Shown here: positions 17,381 through 27,381 of the stretch, piece after piece
Layout of the letters: every line of letters begins with the position of its first letter
How positions within the stretch are numbered: the first letter of the stretch is position 1
Assembly (NCBI GenBank): GCA_004359425.1
Contig: PTEU01000001.1
Location: 879,465-943,464 of the forward strand
Origin: Ideonella sp. MAG2
GTDB lineage: Bacteria; Pseudomonadota; Gammaproteobacteria; Burkholderiales; Burkholderiaceae_C
Length of the DNA stretch: 64,000 nt
Reading direction: 5' to 3'
Translations under genes and position numbers: made by a program
The notes under the pieces: generated by a model
Told to the model about the DNA's origin: nothing
Databases searched by the model: none
The model's input: only the letters and a program-made list of their open reading frames with translations

Positions 17381-19459
17381 ATGAGCCCATCCACGTCATT
17401 CCGTCTTGGCACTGCTTGTTCCTTGCGAAGCAAGGGTGTTATCGCGCATGTTTTGGCATCAGGGGTACTCAGTGCATTCGCTCTCCTGGCAATGCCTTCG
17501 GTGGCCACTGAGCGAATCCCTGCTGAATCTTTCTTCCAGCACCCCAAAGTAGACCAGGTTGCTCTGTCTCCGTCTGGAAATCTGCTTGCGGTCACGACTG
17601 CGTCAGGCAATGGGCGCAACAAGTTGATCGTCCTGAATTTGCACCAAGGACTGAAGGCGACGCCACTTGCCAATTTCAGAGATGCGGATGTAGACGAATT
17701 TTACTGGGCGGGTGACGAGCATCTCATCTTTACGGTAACAGACCGCGATCTCGGCAGCATGTCCAACGCGAGTCGCGCGCCTGGTTTGTACAGTGTGTCA
17801 GTCGATGGACTGTCGAATCTGCAGTTGGTGCGGAGCAATGGCTTGACGGGTAAGGCCAACTTCTTGGGTAAGTATGAACCGTTGGAGTGGAATCATCGAT
17901 TCCTTGACGCACCCAGCATGCGAGAAAATCCGCATGAAGTCATCATTGGTCGGATGACTTTTGCTGGTGAGCAATTGCAATCTATCTTGCCGATGTGGAT
18001 AGATGTCCGCTCTGGGCGAACACGCCTGATCCCCGTAAAGAACGTGCCGCCAAATCCCATCAGTTGGAAGTTTGATCCCCGTGGGCAGGCGCGTGTGGTG
18101 GTGACACAGGACGCTCGAAGACAGGCTGTCTATTGGCGAGCAAAGGAGGCAAATGGCGAGCTTTCTGATTCATGGAAATTGCTTGCCCAATATGATTATG
18201 GCGAAGCCCCGTTTGTGCCGGTGAGTGTATCTGCCGATGGCGATCTATGGGTACGCACTCGCCAGGGTTCTGCGCAAGGATTCGCCGCGCTAACGAGATT
18301 TGATTTCAACGCCAGTGCCCCGATATTGCCGCCTCAGTTATCGGCACCTGGCTTCGACTTGATAGGCCAGCCAATCATGGACAGTTCCGCAGGTGGATTG
18401 ATGGGCTTTCGATACATCACAGATGCGGAAGATACGCTTTGGCTTCAACCTGAAATGAAAGCTTTTCAGACCGAAGTAGACAAGCAGTTTCCCGGGCGCG
18501 TGAACCAGATCCGTTGCAGGAATTGCTTGAGCCAAGATCGCGTCGCTGTGCTGCTGACCTACAGTGACCAAGAGCCGGGGCAATGGTGGTTGTTCAAGGG
18601 GAATGCCAAGACATGGTCGCCCATAGGGCGTGTACATGATGGCATTGACTCCAAGTTGATGGCGACCATGGACATCCATCGCATCAAGGCCCGTGATGGG
18701 TGGGAGATTCCTGTCTGGCTGACTGTGCCTCACGGCGCGAAAAAGGGTGCGCAACTCCCGACAGTGGTCATGGTCCACGGTGGCCCTTGGTCGCGGGGGG
18801 GCACATGGAGTTGGAGGTCGATGAGCCAGTTTCTGGCCTCCAGAGGTTTCTTGGTGGTGGAGCCTGAGTTTCGGGGTAGCGATGGCTATGGCGAGGCCCA
18901 TCTGAGAAAGGGCTATAAGCAGTGGGGACGGGCCATGCAAGATGATGTTGCTGATGCCTTGACTTGGGCGCGGCAGCAGGGCTGGGCGGGCGAGAAAGCC
19001 TGCATCATCGGTGCCAGCTATGGCGGCTACTCAACCCTCATGGGCCTGGTCCGACACCCGGAGCTGTATAGATGTGGGGTCGCATGGGTTGGTGTGACCG
19101 ATGTGGATCTGTACGTGAGAGGCACCTGGTGGGTTGATGATGACATTTCTTCTTTAGGTCGCGCTGTGCTGCTCCCGGAGAGAGTCGGAGATCCGCAACG
19201 AGATGCAGTGTTGTTGCGGGAGGCCTCTCCGGTGAACCATGCCGACAAAATCAAGGCACCCTTGCTTTTAGCCTATGGGCAAGAAGACAAGCGCGTGCCC
19301 CTGGAGCACGGGCTGCGCATGAAGAAGGCCCTTGAGGCAGTCGGCCGCTCTCCGGATTGGGTGGTCTATCCTGACGAAGGCCATAGTTGGCGGCAAACCG
19401 AGACTGCGGTCGATTTCGCGAAGCGACTTGAGAAACACTTGGAAAGGCATCTTCGTTAG
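17381..19459 (+). CDS. Secreted S9 family prolyl-oligopeptidase-like serine peptidase
   Basis: This 692-residue protein has an N-terminal hydrophobic signal (VLASGVLSAFALLAMPSVA), a beta-propeller-like middle and a C-terminal alpha/beta-hydrolase domain. The catalytic triad is visible: Ser in GASYGGYS (about residue 546), Asp in GQEDKRVP (about 632) and His in DEGHSW (about 667). The S9 family (dipeptidyl aminopeptidase/acylaminoacyl-peptidase) cuts short peptides; this one is probably periplasmic. GAGGAG lies before the ATG. The gene is monocistronic, divergent from ugpB across a 221-base spacer. GC is somewhat lower than in neighbours in the first half, which may indicate transfer. Confidence 0.85.
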   Translation: MSPSTSFRLGTACSLRSKGVIAHVLASGVLSAFALLAMPSVATERIPAESFFQHPKVDQVALSPSGNLLAVTTASGNGRNKLIVLNLHQGLKATPLANFRDADVDEFYWAGDEHLIFTVTDRDLGSMSNASRAPGLYSVSVDGLSNLQLVRSNGLTGKANFLGKYEPLEWNHRFLDAPSMRENPHEVIIGRMTFAGEQLQSILPMWIDVRSGRTRLIPVKNVPPNPISWKFDPRGQARVVVTQDARRQAVYWRAKEANGELSDSWKLLAQYDYGEAPFVPVSVSADGDLWVRTRQGSAQGFAALTRFDFNASAPILPPQLSAPGFDLIGQPIMDSSAGGLMGFRYITDAEDTLWLQPEMKAFQTEVDKQFPGRVNQIRCRNCLSQDRVAVLLTYSDQEPGQWWLFKGNAKTWSPIGRVHDGIDSKLMATMDIHRIKARDGWEIPVWLTVPHGAKKGAQLPTVVMVHGGPWSRGGTWSWRSMSQFLASRGFLVVEPEFRGSDGYGEAHLRKGYKQWGRAMQDDVADALTWARQQGWAGEKACIIGASYGGYSTLMGLVRHPELYRCGVAWVGVTDVDLYVRGTWWVDDDISSLGRAVLLPERVGDPQRDAVLLREASPVNHADKIKAPLLLAYGQEDKRVPLEHGLRMKKALEAVGRSPDWVVYPDEGHSWRQTETAVDFAKRLEKHLERHLR

Positions 19460-19462
19460 AAG

Positions 19463-19507
19463 GTGGGCAAGTGGCGGTTCTGGGCCAGGAAGGGTGTCCT
19501 TGCCCAC
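19463..19507. repeat. 9-bp inverted repeat downstream of S9 peptidase
   Basis: GTGGGCAAG (19463-19471) and CTTGCCCAC (19499-19507) are perfect inverted copies with a 27-base loop, starting 3 bases after the stop. There is no T-tract, so it may stabilise the mRNA end rather than terminate. Confidence 0.4.
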
Positions 19508-19637
19508 AGGGTGGATTGCTGCACTGCGGTAGGATTCACCCTTGCCGCTTCCTCCCTGCACCTTAGCCCGTGCTCTCTGACAGGATCGCCCCTCAAAGCG
19601 CCCACTGGGCGGGTTTGGGGCTCGTGACCTGCCCGCC

Positions 19638-22600
19638 ATGAACGCACCGCAGTCTCTTACCGCCCTCCAAGCCGCCGTTGGCACCCATGATGCCGAGGCA
19701 CCACGCCTGCGCGAGATCCCTTACAACTACACCTCCCTCTCCGATCGCGAGATCGTGCTGCGGCTGTTGGGCTCCCGGGCCTGGGACTTGCTGAACCTGC
19801 TGCGCGAAGAGCGCCGCACCGGTCGCTCGGCACGCATGTTGTACGAGGTGTTGGGCGACATCTGGGTGGTGCAGCGCAACCCCTACCTGGAAGACGACCT
19901 GCTGGACAACCCTAAGCGGCGCGACCTGCTGATCGAGGCCCTGCAACACCGATTGGGTGAGGTGCAAAAGCGCCGCAAGCCCGAGGCCGACGCGGTGCGC
20001 GACGCCTATGTGGGCGAGCTGCTGGGGCTGGCCCAGGGCGCCGTGCAGCGGTTTGCTGACCGCTTTGTCGATGTGCTGCTGCTGCGCGGCCGCTGCCGCA
20101 AGCTCTTGGGCAAGCACACGGCCAAAGACAACATCAAGTTCGACGGTCTCTCGCGCGTCTCCCATGTCACCGACGCCACCGACTGGCGGGTCGAGTACCC
20201 CTTTGTGGTGCTGACGCCTGACACCGAGGCCGAAATGGCCCACTTGGTGGCCGCTTGTGTGGAGCTGGGCCTGACCATCATCCCGCGCGGCGGTGGCACC
20301 GGCTACACCGGTGGCGCCGTGCCGCTGACCTGGAAGAGCGCGGTCATCAACACCGAGAAGCTCGAACAGATGACCGAAGTCGAGCTGGTCGAGTTGCCGG
20401 GTGTTGCGCAGCCCGTGCCCACCATCTGGACGGGCGCGGGGGTGGTGACCCAGCGCGTCTCGGACGCTGCCGAGCGGGCCGGTTTTGTGTTTGCCGTCGA
20501 CCCGACCAGCGCCGAGGCCTCTTGCGTGGGCGGCAACATCGCCATGAATGCCGGCGGCAAGAAGGCCGTGCTGTGGGGCACGGCGCTGGACAACCTGGCC
20601 TCTTGGAAGATGGTCACGCCGCAGGCCACCTGGCTGGAGGTGGTGCGCCTGGACCACAACCTGGGCAAGATCCACGACATTCCCATGGCCAGCTTCGAGC
20701 TGCGCCACTTTGACGCCAGTGGCAAGGTGCTGCAGCGTACCGAGCGCCTGGACATCCCCGGCCGCGTCTTCCGCAAAGAAGGCCTGGGCAAGGATGTGAC
20801 AGACAAGTTCTTGGCCGGCCTGCCGGGCATCCAAAAAGAAGGCTGCGATGGCCTGATCACCAGCGCGCGCTGGGTGGTGCATCGCATGCCCAAGCAAACC
20901 CGCACGGTGTGCCTGGAGTTCTTTGGCAACCCCAAAGAGTGCGTGCCTTCCATCGTCGAGATCAAGAACTTCATGTTCTCGCTGATGCCGAAGCCCGGTG
21001 GCGAGAACAAGGATGGACGGGGGCCCTCCCCCGTCCTGCTGGCGGGCCTGGAGCATCTGGACGACCGCTACCTCAAGGCCGTGGGCTATGCCACCAAGAG
21101 CAAGCGTGGCGGCCTGCCCAAGATGGTGCTGATCGGCGACATCGTGGGCGACGATGAAGACGCCGTGGCCCGCGCCACCAGCGAGGTCATCCGCCTGGCC
21201 AATGGCCGCTCGGGCGAGGGCTTTGTGGCTGTGTCGGCCGAGGCCCGCAAAAAGTTCTGGCTGGACCGCAAGCGCACGGCCGCCATCTCCAAGCACACCA
21301 ACGCCTTCAAGGTGAATGAAGACGTGGTGATCCCGCTGGAGCGCATGGGCGAATACACCCTGGGCATTGAGCGCATCAACATCGAGCTGAGCCTGCGCAA
21401 CAAAATCGCCTTGGCCGACAAGCTCAGCGCCTTCTTTGGCACCGGCCACTTGCCGCTGGGCAAAACCGATGACCCCAGCGACGTGCCCAGCGCCGAAGTG
21501 CTGGACGAGCGCTGCCAACGCGCGCTGGCGCTGGTGGCCGAAGCTCGCCAGCAGTGGCAGCAATGGATGGACGGGCTGGATGTGGTGCAGCCCGGGGTAG
21601 ACGGCCAGCCCGGCCGCAGCTTCTTTGACCAGATCCAAGACCAAAGCCTGCGCGCCTCTTGGAAGCGCCAGATCCTCAAGCCCCTGCAAACCGTGTTTGC
21701 GGGCGCGGTGTTTGCGCCGGTGCTGGAGGCCTGTAAGGCCTTGCACAAAGAGGTGCTGCGCGGCCGCGTGTGGGTGGCGCTGCACATGCACGCGGGTGAC
21801 GGCAATGTGCACACCAACATCCCCGTCAACTCCGACAACTACGAAATGCTGCAAACGGCCCACGAGGCGGTGGGCCGCATCATGGTGCTGGCCCGCAGCC
21901 TCAATGGCGTGATCTCGGGCGAGCACGGCATTGGCATCACCAAGCTGGAGTTTTTGACCGACGATGAGTTGGCCAACTTCACCGCCTACAAGGCCAAGGT
22001 CGACCCTGAGGGCCGCTTCAACAAGGGCAAGCTCTTGCGCGGAGCGGCGCTGACAGGCCTGGGGCCTGATGTGCACGCCGCCGACCTGAGCCATGCCTAC
22101 ACGCCCAGCTTTGGCCTGATGGGGCATGAGTCTCTGATCATGCAGCAGAGCGACATTGGCGACATCGCCAACTCGGTCAAAGACTGCCTGCGCTGCGGCA
22201 AGTGCAAACCGGTGTGCGCCACCCATGTGCCGCGCGCCAACTTGCTCTACAGCCCGCGCAACAAAATCTTGGCCACCTCGCTACTGGTGGAGGCCTTTTT
22301 GTATGAAGAGCAAACCCGCCGGGGCGTGTCCATCAAGCACTGGGAAGAGTTTGAAGACGTGGCCGACCACTGCACGGTTTGCCACAAGTGCTTCAACCCC
22401 TGCCCGGTGAAGATCGACTTCGGCGATGTCTCCATGAACATGCGCAACCTCTTGCGCAAAATGGGGCAAAAGAGCTTCCGCCCGGGCAATGCGGCGGCCA
22501 TGCTGATGTTGAATGCCACCAACCCGCAAACCATCAAGCTGGCGCGCGCGGCCATGGTGGGCGTGGGCATGAAGGCGCAACGCGTGGTGCACGACGTGCT

Positions 22601-23612
22601 CAAGCTGGCCGCCCGCAAACAGACCAGCGCGCCCCCGGCCACGGTGGGCACCGCGCCCATCAAAGAGCAGGTCATTCACTTCATCAACAAGAAGATGCCC
22701 GGCGGCCTGCCCAAGAAGACCGCCCGCGCCTTGTTGGACATTGAAGACAAGGACTACGTGCCCATCATCCGCAACCCTGCCACCACCACGGTGGATTCGG
22801 AGGCGGTGTTCTACTTCCCGGGCTGCGGCTCCGAGCGCTTGTTCAGCCAAGTGGGCTTGGCCACCCAGGCCATGCTCTGGCATGCCGGGGTGCAAACCGT
22901 GTTGCCGCCGGGCTACCTCTGCTGCGGTTACCCGCAGCGCGGCTCGGGCCAGTTTGATGTGGCCGAGAAGATGATCACCGACAACCGGGTGCTCTTCCAC
23001 CGCGTGGCCAACACCCTGAACTACTTGGACATCAAGACCGTGGTGGTCTCTTGCGGCACCTGCTTTGACCAATTGCAGGGCTACAAGTTTGAAGAGATCT
23101 TCCCCGGCTGCCGCATCGTCGATATCCACGAGTTCTTGCTGGAAAAGGGCATCACCTTGCCGCAGGCCAACGAGCCGGGCGCGGGGGGCTATCTGTATCA
23201 CGACCCCTGCCACAGCCCCATGAAGCAGCAAGACCCGATGAAGACGGTCAAGGCCTTGGTGGGCGAGGCGGTGGTTCAGTCTGCACGTTGCTGCGGTGAG
23301 TCGGGCACGCTGGGCGTCAGCCGCCCGGACATCTCCACGCAGGTCCGCTTCCGCAAAGAAGAAGAAATGCGCAAGGCTGAAACCGAGCTGCGGGCCACCG
23401 GTGCCGTGCCCGCGCAAGGCCCGGTGAAGATCCTCACCTCCTGCCCGAGCTGCCTGCAAGGCCTGTCACGCTATGGCGACGACCTGCAGAACGGCCTGCT
23501 GGAAGCCGACTACATCGTGGTCGAAATGGCCAAGCAGATCTTGGGTGAGCAGTGGATGCCTGAGTACGTGCAACGCGCCAACAGTGGTGGCATTGAGCGA
23601 GTCCTCGTGTGA
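19638..23612 (+). CDS. DUF3683 FAD-linked oxidoreductase with Fe-S and CCG domains (D-lactate dehydrogenase-like)
   Basis: This 1324-residue multidomain flavoprotein has, in order: an N-terminal DUF3683 region (residues 1-165), an FAD-binding PCMH domain ([18 protein letters not shown] and [19 protein letters not shown]), an FAD-oxidase C-terminal domain ([31 protein letters not shown]), two 4Fe-4S cysteine clusters ([16 protein letters not shown] and [15 protein letters not shown]) and paired CCG heterodisulfide-type domains ([31 protein letters not shown]). It resembles D-2-hydroxyacid dehydrogenases in which dehydrogenase and GlpC-like electron-transfer modules are fused. Substrate (D-lactate or another 2-hydroxyacid) is inferred. 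It is membrane-associated or cytoplasmic, passing electrons towards quinones. It overlaps the HIT gene by one base. Confidence 0.88.
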   Translation: MNAPQSLTALQAAVGTHDAEAPRLREIPYNYTSLSDREIVLRLLGSRAWDLLNLLREERRTGRSARMLYEVLGDIWVVQRNPYLEDDLLDNPKRRDLLIEALQHRLGEVQKRRKPEADAVRDAYVGELLGLAQGAVQRFADRFVDVLLLRGRCRKLLGKHTAKDNIKFDGLSRVSHVTDATDWRVEYPFVVLTPDTEAEMAHLVAACVELGLTIIPRGGGTGYTGGAVPLTWKSAVINTEKLEQMTEVELVELPGVAQPVPTIWTGAGVVTQRVSDAAERAGFVFAVDPTSAEASCVGGNIAMNAGGKKAVLWGTALDNLASWKMVTPQATWLEVVRLDHNLGKIHDIPMASFELRHFDASGKVLQRTERLDIPGRVFRKEGLGKDVTDKFLAGLPGIQKEGCDGLITSARWVVHRMPKQTRTVCLEFFGNPKECVPSIVEIKNFMFSLMPKPGGENKDGRGPSPVLLAGLEHLDDRYLKAVGYATKSKRGGLPKMVLIGDIVGDDEDAVARATSEVIRLANGRSGEGFVAVSAEARKKFWLDRKRTAAISKHTNAFKVNEDVVIPLERMGEYTLGIERINIELSLRNKIALADKLSAFFGTGHLPLGKTDDPSDVPSAEVLDERCQRALALVAEARQQWQQWMDGLDVVQPGVDGQPGRSFFDQIQDQSLRASWKRQILKPLQTVFAGAVFAPVLEACKALHKEVLRGRVWVALHMHAGDGNVHTNIPVNSDNYEMLQTAHEAVGRIMVLARSLNGVISGEHGIGITKLEFLTDDELANFTAYKAKVDPEGRFNKGKLLRGAALTGLGPDVHAADLSHAYTPSFGLMGHESLIMQQSDIGDIANSVKDCLRCGKCKPVCATHVPRANLLYSPRNKILATSLLVEAFLYEEQTRRGVSIKHWEEFEDVADHCTVCHKCFNPCPVKIDFGDVSMNMRNLLRKMGQKSFRPGNAAAMLMLNATNPQTIKLARAAMVGVGMKAQRVVHDVLKLAARKQTSAPPATVGTAPIKEQVIHFINKKMPGGLPKKTARALLDIEDKDYVPIIRNPATTTVDSEAVFYFPGCGSERLFSQVGLATQAMLWHAGVQTVLPPGYLCCGYPQRGSGQFDVAEKMITDNRVLFHRVANTLNYLDIKTVVVSCGTCFDQLQGYKFEEIFPGCRIVDIHEFLLEKGITLPQANEPGAGGYLYHDPCHSPMKQQDPMKTVKALVGEAVVQSARCCGESGTLGVSRPDISTQVRFRKEEEMRKAETELRATGAVPAQGPVKILTSCPSCLQGLSRYGDDLQNGLLEADYIVVEMAKQILGEQWMPEYVQRANSGGIERVLV

Positions 23613-24088
23613 TGACAAGCCATCTCGGTTGCGAGCTGTGTGAGCAGATTGAATCCCCCGCCTGGGTGCTAGTGCATCGCGAGGCGGACCTCCGCGTCAT
23701 CCGCGTGTTGGACGCGCCGGAGTTTCCGGCCTTCTACCGCGTGATCTGGAACGAGCATGTGGCCGAGTTGAGCGACCTGAGCGAGCCTCAGCGCGCGCGC
23801 TGCATGGCCGCTGTGGTGGCTGTTGAGCGGGTGCTGCGCGATGCGCTGCAACCCACCAAGATCAACCTGGCCGCACTGGGCAATATGGTGCCGCACCTGC
23901 ACTGGCATGTGATTGCCCGCTTCGACTGGGACGCCCACTTCCCTCAGCCCATCTGGGGCCCGCGCCAGCGCACCCCAGAGCCTTCCGCTGCAGAGCGCTT
24001 GGCCCGCGACTGGGCAGCGCTCGATATTCAGGTTCAGCAGGCCGTGGCCACCGCTTTGGCCACCCTTTCCAACGGACAACCCTCATGA
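23612..24088 (+). CDS. HIT family protein
   Basis: This 158-residue member of the histidine-triad nucleotide hydrolase/transferase superfamily carries the triad in NMVPHLHWHVIARF (about residues 92-105). Substrate cannot be told from sequence; Ap4A-type or AMP-conjugate hydrolysis is common in the family. The ATG overlaps the preceding TGA (TGATG), and the stop overlaps the next ATG by 4 bases, so translation is coupled within an operon running to ubiE. Confidence 0.88.
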   Translation: MTSHLGCELCEQIESPAWVLVHREADLRVIRVLDAPEFPAFYRVIWNEHVAELSDLSEPQRARCMAAVVAVERVLRDALQPTKINLAALGNMVPHLHWHVIARFDWDAHFPQPIWGPRQRTPEPSAAERLARDWAALDIQVQQAVATALATLSNGQPS

Positions 24089-24486
24089 GCAACGCCCCCC
24101 ATCCCACCGCGCTGACCGTGCACCAAGCCACCCGCGTGCTGGAGATCGCTTTCTCCGATGGCCGTTCGTTCAAGATCCCCTTCGAGCTGATGCGCGTCTA
24201 CAGCCCGTCGGCCGAAGTGCAAGGCCACGGCCCTGGTCAAGAAGTGCTGCAAACCGGCAAGCGCCATGTGGGCATCAGCGGCGTCGCGCCCGTGGGCAAT
24301 TACGGCATCCAGCCCACGTTTGACGATGGCCATGAATCCGGCATCTTCACCTGGGAGACGCTCTACAAGCTGGGCAGCCAGCAAGAGGCGCTGTGGGCGC
24401 AGTACGAAGAGCGCCTGGTGGCTGCTGGCGTGGACCGCGACGCGCCCATGGCGCCCAAGGCGGCGTCTGGCTGCGCATCACACTGA
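24085..24486 (+). CDS. DUF971 domain protein
   Basis: This 133-residue protein matches DUF971, a fold also found as the N-terminal domain of gamma-butyrobetaine hydroxylase: ALTVHQATRVLEIAFSDG, FELMRVYSPSAEVQGHG, PVGNYGIQPTFDDGHESGIF, TWETLYKLG. It is probably a small scaffold or Fe-S-related protein. In many beta-proteobacteria it precedes ubiE, as here (15 bases). It overlaps the HIT gene by 4 bases. Function is not established. Confidence 0.85.
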   Translation: MSNAPHPTALTVHQATRVLEIAFSDGRSFKIPFELMRVYSPSAEVQGHGPGQEVLQTGKRHVGISGVAPVGNYGIQPTFDDGHESGIFTWETLYKLGSQQEALWAQYEERLVAAGVDRDAPMAPKAASGCASH

Positions 24487-24501
24487 TAGGGGGGGCGCAA
24501 C

Positions 24502-25233
24502 ATGTCGCAAACGCATTTCGGCTTTGAGACCGTGGACGAGGCCGTCAAGGCCAACAAGGTCAAAGGGGTGTTCGATTCGGTCGCGTCCAAATACGACGTG
24601 ATGAATGACTTGATGTCCATGGGCATGCACCGGGCCTGGAAGGTCTACACCGTGGCGGTAGCCAACCTGCAGCCGGGCCAGAAGGCGCTGGACATTGCAG
24701 GGGGCACGGGCGACCTGGCCATGGCCTTTGCCAAGAAGGTCGGGCCCACCGGCATGGTGGTGCACACCGACATCAACGAGGCCATGCTGAGTACCGGCCG
24801 CGACCGTTTGCTGGACAAAGGCTTGGCCCTGCCCACCAACCTGTGCGACGCCGAAAAACTGCCCTACCCAGAGGGAACGTTTGACCTGGTGAGCGTGGCC
24901 TTTGGCCTGCGCAACATGACCCACAAAGACGTGGCATTGGCCGAGATGTGCCGCGTGCTCAAACCCGGTGGCCGCCTGCTGGTGCTGGAGTTCTCCAAGG
25001 TGGCAGCGCCCCTGCAAAAGCCTTATGACTGGTACTCCTTCAAGGTGCTGCCGCGCCTGGGCCAGATGGTGGCGGGCGATGCTGAAAGCTACCGTTACCT
25101 GGCCGAGTCCATCCGCATGCACCCCGACCAAGCCACGCTCAAGGGCATGATGAAGACCGCAGGCTTTGGCCATGTGGACGTGCACAACCTGACGGGCGGC
25201 GTGGTGGCTTTGCACGTAGGCATTAAGTGCTGA
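24502..25233 (+). CDS. ubiE: Ubiquinone/menaquinone biosynthesis C-methyltransferase UbiE
   Basis: This 243-residue SAM-dependent enzyme performs the C-methylation step of ubiquinone (and menaquinone) synthesis. It has the SAM-binding motif [14 protein letters not shown], the UbiE signatures [17 protein letters not shown] and [20 protein letters not shown], and the C-terminal [15 protein letters not shown] and [13 protein letters not shown]. It follows HIT-DUF971 on one transcript. UbiJ and UbiB follow 3.7 kb downstream, so quinone genes are locally grouped. Confidence 0.95.
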   Translation: MSQTHFGFETVDEAVKANKVKGVFDSVASKYDVMNDLMSMGMHRAWKVYTVAVANLQPGQKALDIAGGTGDLAMAFAKKVGPTGMVVHTDINEAMLSTGRDRLLDKGLALPTNLCDAEKLPYPEGTFDLVSVAFGLRNMTHKDVALAEMCRVLKPGGRLLVLEFSKVAAPLQKPYDWYSFKVLPRLGQMVAGDAESYRYLAESIRMHPDQATLKGMMKTAGFGHVDVHNLTGGVVALHVGIKC

Positions 25234-25335
25234 TGTCAGCCCCCCAGCTCGCTTCGCTCGCCACCCCCCAAGGGGGAGGCGCCCGCCTTGGGGCGGCCCG
25301 GCGGCGGGCATCCCCTCGACCTTGTGAGGTTTGAT
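25234..25335. repeat. Comamonadaceae-type GC-rich intergenic repeat
   Basis: The stretch CAGCTCGCTTCGCTCGCC followed by CCCCCCAAGGGGG and a second GC-rich hairpin is typical of short dispersed repeats found between genes in Comamonadaceae. CCCCCTTGGGGG-type pairing makes a strong hairpin. It separates ubiE from galE and may attenuate transcription. Family membership is from memory of related genomes; only one copy was seen here. Confidence 0.5.
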
Positions 25336-25337
25336 TC

Positions 25338-26354
25338 ATGTCGCGCGTGTTGTTGACTGGTGCCACCGGCTATATCGGCTCCCACACTTGGGTGGCGCTC
25401 AAGGCCGCTGGCTTTGAGGTGGTGGGCTTGGATGATTTCTCCAACAGCTCGCCCCAAGTCTTGAGCCGCCTGGCTGAATTGATCGGCGAGACCCCGGTGT
25501 TTGTGCAAGGCGATGTCAACGACAGCGCGGCGTTGGATGCCCTGTTCGCCGCCCACACCATCAACGCCGTGGTGCACTTCGCGGCCTTCAAGGCCGTGGG
25601 TGAGTCCACCGCCCAGCCGCTCAAGTACTACGCCAATAACATCGGCGGCTTGGTCACGGTGCACCAAGCCATGGCCCGGGCTAGCGTGAAGAACTTTGTG
25701 TTCAGCTCCAGCGCCACCGTCTACGGTGAACCGCAGTTCCTGCCCTACACCGAGTCCCACCCGCTGGCCGCGATGAACGTCTATGGCCGAACCAAGCTGA
25801 TGGGCGAGCAGATCCTGCGTGACGCCGAAGCCGCCGACCCGGCGCTGAAGGTGGCCTATCTGCGCTACTTCAACCCAGTGGGCGCGCATGAGAGCGGCCG
25901 CATCGGCGAAGACCCGCGCGGCGTGCCCAACAACCTCATGCCCTATGTCACCCAAGTGGCCGTGGGCCGCCGCGAGCGCCTGGGCGTGTTTGGTGGCGAC
26001 TACGACACGCCCGATGGCACGGGAGTGCGCGACTACCTGCACGTGATGGACCTGGCCGAAGGCCATGTGGCAGCGGTGCAGTATTTGCTGCGCGAGCAGC
26101 AGTCGCTGACCGTCAACCTGGGCACCGGCCAAGGCATCAGTGTGCTGGACTTGGTCAAGGCCTTCGAGCGCGCCTCGGGCCGCCCCATCCCTTACGACAT
26201 CGTCCCCCGCCGCCCCGGCGATCTGCCCGCCTTCTGGGCCGACGCCACCCTGGCCCGCGAGCGCCTGGGCTGGCAGGCGCGCCGCAGCCTCGACGAGATG
26301 TGCGCCGACAGTTGGCGTTGGCAGCAAGCCAACCCGCAAGGATTTGGGGCCTGA
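25338..26354 (+). CDS. galE: UDP-glucose 4-epimerase GalE
   Basis: This 338-residue short-chain dehydrogenase-type enzyme interconverts UDP-glucose and UDP-galactose for envelope polysaccharides. NAD-binding GATGYIGSHT is at residues 7-16, the catalytic Ser/Tyr region reads FSSSATVYG and MNVYGRTKLMGE (YxxxK), and YFNPVGAHESGRIGEDP and GDYDTPDGTGVRDYLHVMDL are GalE signatures. Length is standard and the enzyme looks intact. Confidence 0.95.
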   Translation: MSRVLLTGATGYIGSHTWVALKAAGFEVVGLDDFSNSSPQVLSRLAELIGETPVFVQGDVNDSAALDALFAAHTINAVVHFAAFKAVGESTAQPLKYYANNIGGLVTVHQAMARASVKNFVFSSSATVYGEPQFLPYTESHPLAAMNVYGRTKLMGEQILRDAEAADPALKVAYLRYFNPVGAHESGRIGEDPRGVPNNLMPYVTQVAVGRRERLGVFGGDYDTPDGTGVRDYLHVMDLAEGHVAAVQYLLREQQSLTVNLGTGQGISVLDLVKAFERASGRPIPYDIVPRRPGDLPAFWADATLARERLGWQARRSLDEMCADSWRWQQANPQGFGA

Positions 26355-26411
26355 ACGCAGGCGCTGCCTTGCTGACACGCCACAAAACACGTCGTCGAGG
26401 GGAGATCCGCT

Positions 26412-27372
26412 GGGAGGTGCGGAAAACGGGCCCTCCAACATGCCCGGCTTTTTCGAAGGCATGACGATTTACAACTCAGACCCGCTACAGGCATTCAACA
26501 ATCTATCGGGCGGGTTCTGGGGCACAGCCGCCCTGGTGGTTGCGGGTGTGGCGAGCTTGCCGCAGGCCGACCCTTGCCAATTCCCTAAGCCTGTGCTGGT
26601 GAGCACGGGCCTGGCGGACTGGGTGCCCAAGGTGCTGCCTTTCCAGGTTTTTGTGGTGGGCAAATTGGCGGTGGTGGGTGTCCCGTTTGAAGTCACCACC
26701 ATGTCCGGCCGGCGCATCCGCGCCAACGTGCTGCAGGCCTTGGCCGGCAAAGGGGTGGATACCGTGGTGGTGGCCAGCTTGGCCAATAGCTATGCAGGCT
26801 ACCTCACCACCCGTGAGGAATTCAATATGCAGCACTACGAGGGGGCCTCCACCCAGTTTGGCCCTTATCAACTGGCGGCAACCCAGCAGATTGTTCAGGG
26901 CCTGTCCACGGCCATTGCCAATGGCAGCACGGTCTCCGATCTTGGCCAGCCGCCGGTGCGTGGCCCGGGCTTCTCACGCCCTGGTGTGTTGTGGGATGGC
27001 AAATTCTTCTGGGAAGGCTTTGGCCAAGTCTTGACCGATGTGAAACCCAGCTACACGCGCGGCGAGACGGTGACGGTGCGCTTCCGTGGCGGGCACCCCA
27101 AGAACAATCTGCGCACGCAAGGCACCTTCTTGGCGGTGGAGCGTTTGGTCGATGGCAACTGGGTTCAGGTGGCGGACGATGCGGACTGGAACACCAGCTA
27201 CCTGTGGAAGCGCGATGGCCTGGATCGTTCATTCAACGATGTGGTCTGGCGCATCCCGGCCAACACCACCAGCGGCTACTACCGCATCCGCCACTTTGGT
27301 GACTGGAAGAACGGCTGGACGGGCGGAATCTCTCCCTATAGCGGTACCTCTTCGACCTTCTACGTCAACTGA
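26412..27372 (+). pseudogene. Neutral ceramidase, C-terminal fragment
   Basis: The sequence from about 26412 reads the C-terminal half of a neutral/alkaline ceramidase: GAENGPSNMPGFFEGMT, CQFPKPVLVSTGLADW, LPFQVFVVGKLAVVGVPFE, TMSGRRIRANVLQALA, NSYAGYLTTREEFNMQHYEG and a C-terminal immunoglobulin-like domain ending SGTSSTFYVN. The usual 650-700 residue enzyme begins with a signal peptide and the zinc-binding half, both missing here. Homology starts abruptly 58 bases after galE. A restart at ATG 26440 would give 310 residues without the active site. The frame runs unbroken from inside galE, so the junction is a clean deletion. Confidence 0.82.
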
Positions 27373-27381
27373 GCCCACCCT

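Noticed and set aside
19593..22226. Minus-strand frame of 877 codons opposite the DUF3683 oxidoreductase
   Set aside because: Antisense shadow with no family motifs, lying entirely within a well-supported gene.
25234..25335. GC-rich repeat considered as a CRISPR unit
   Set aside because: Only one copy, with internal hairpins; no regularly spaced repeats exist anywhere in the window.
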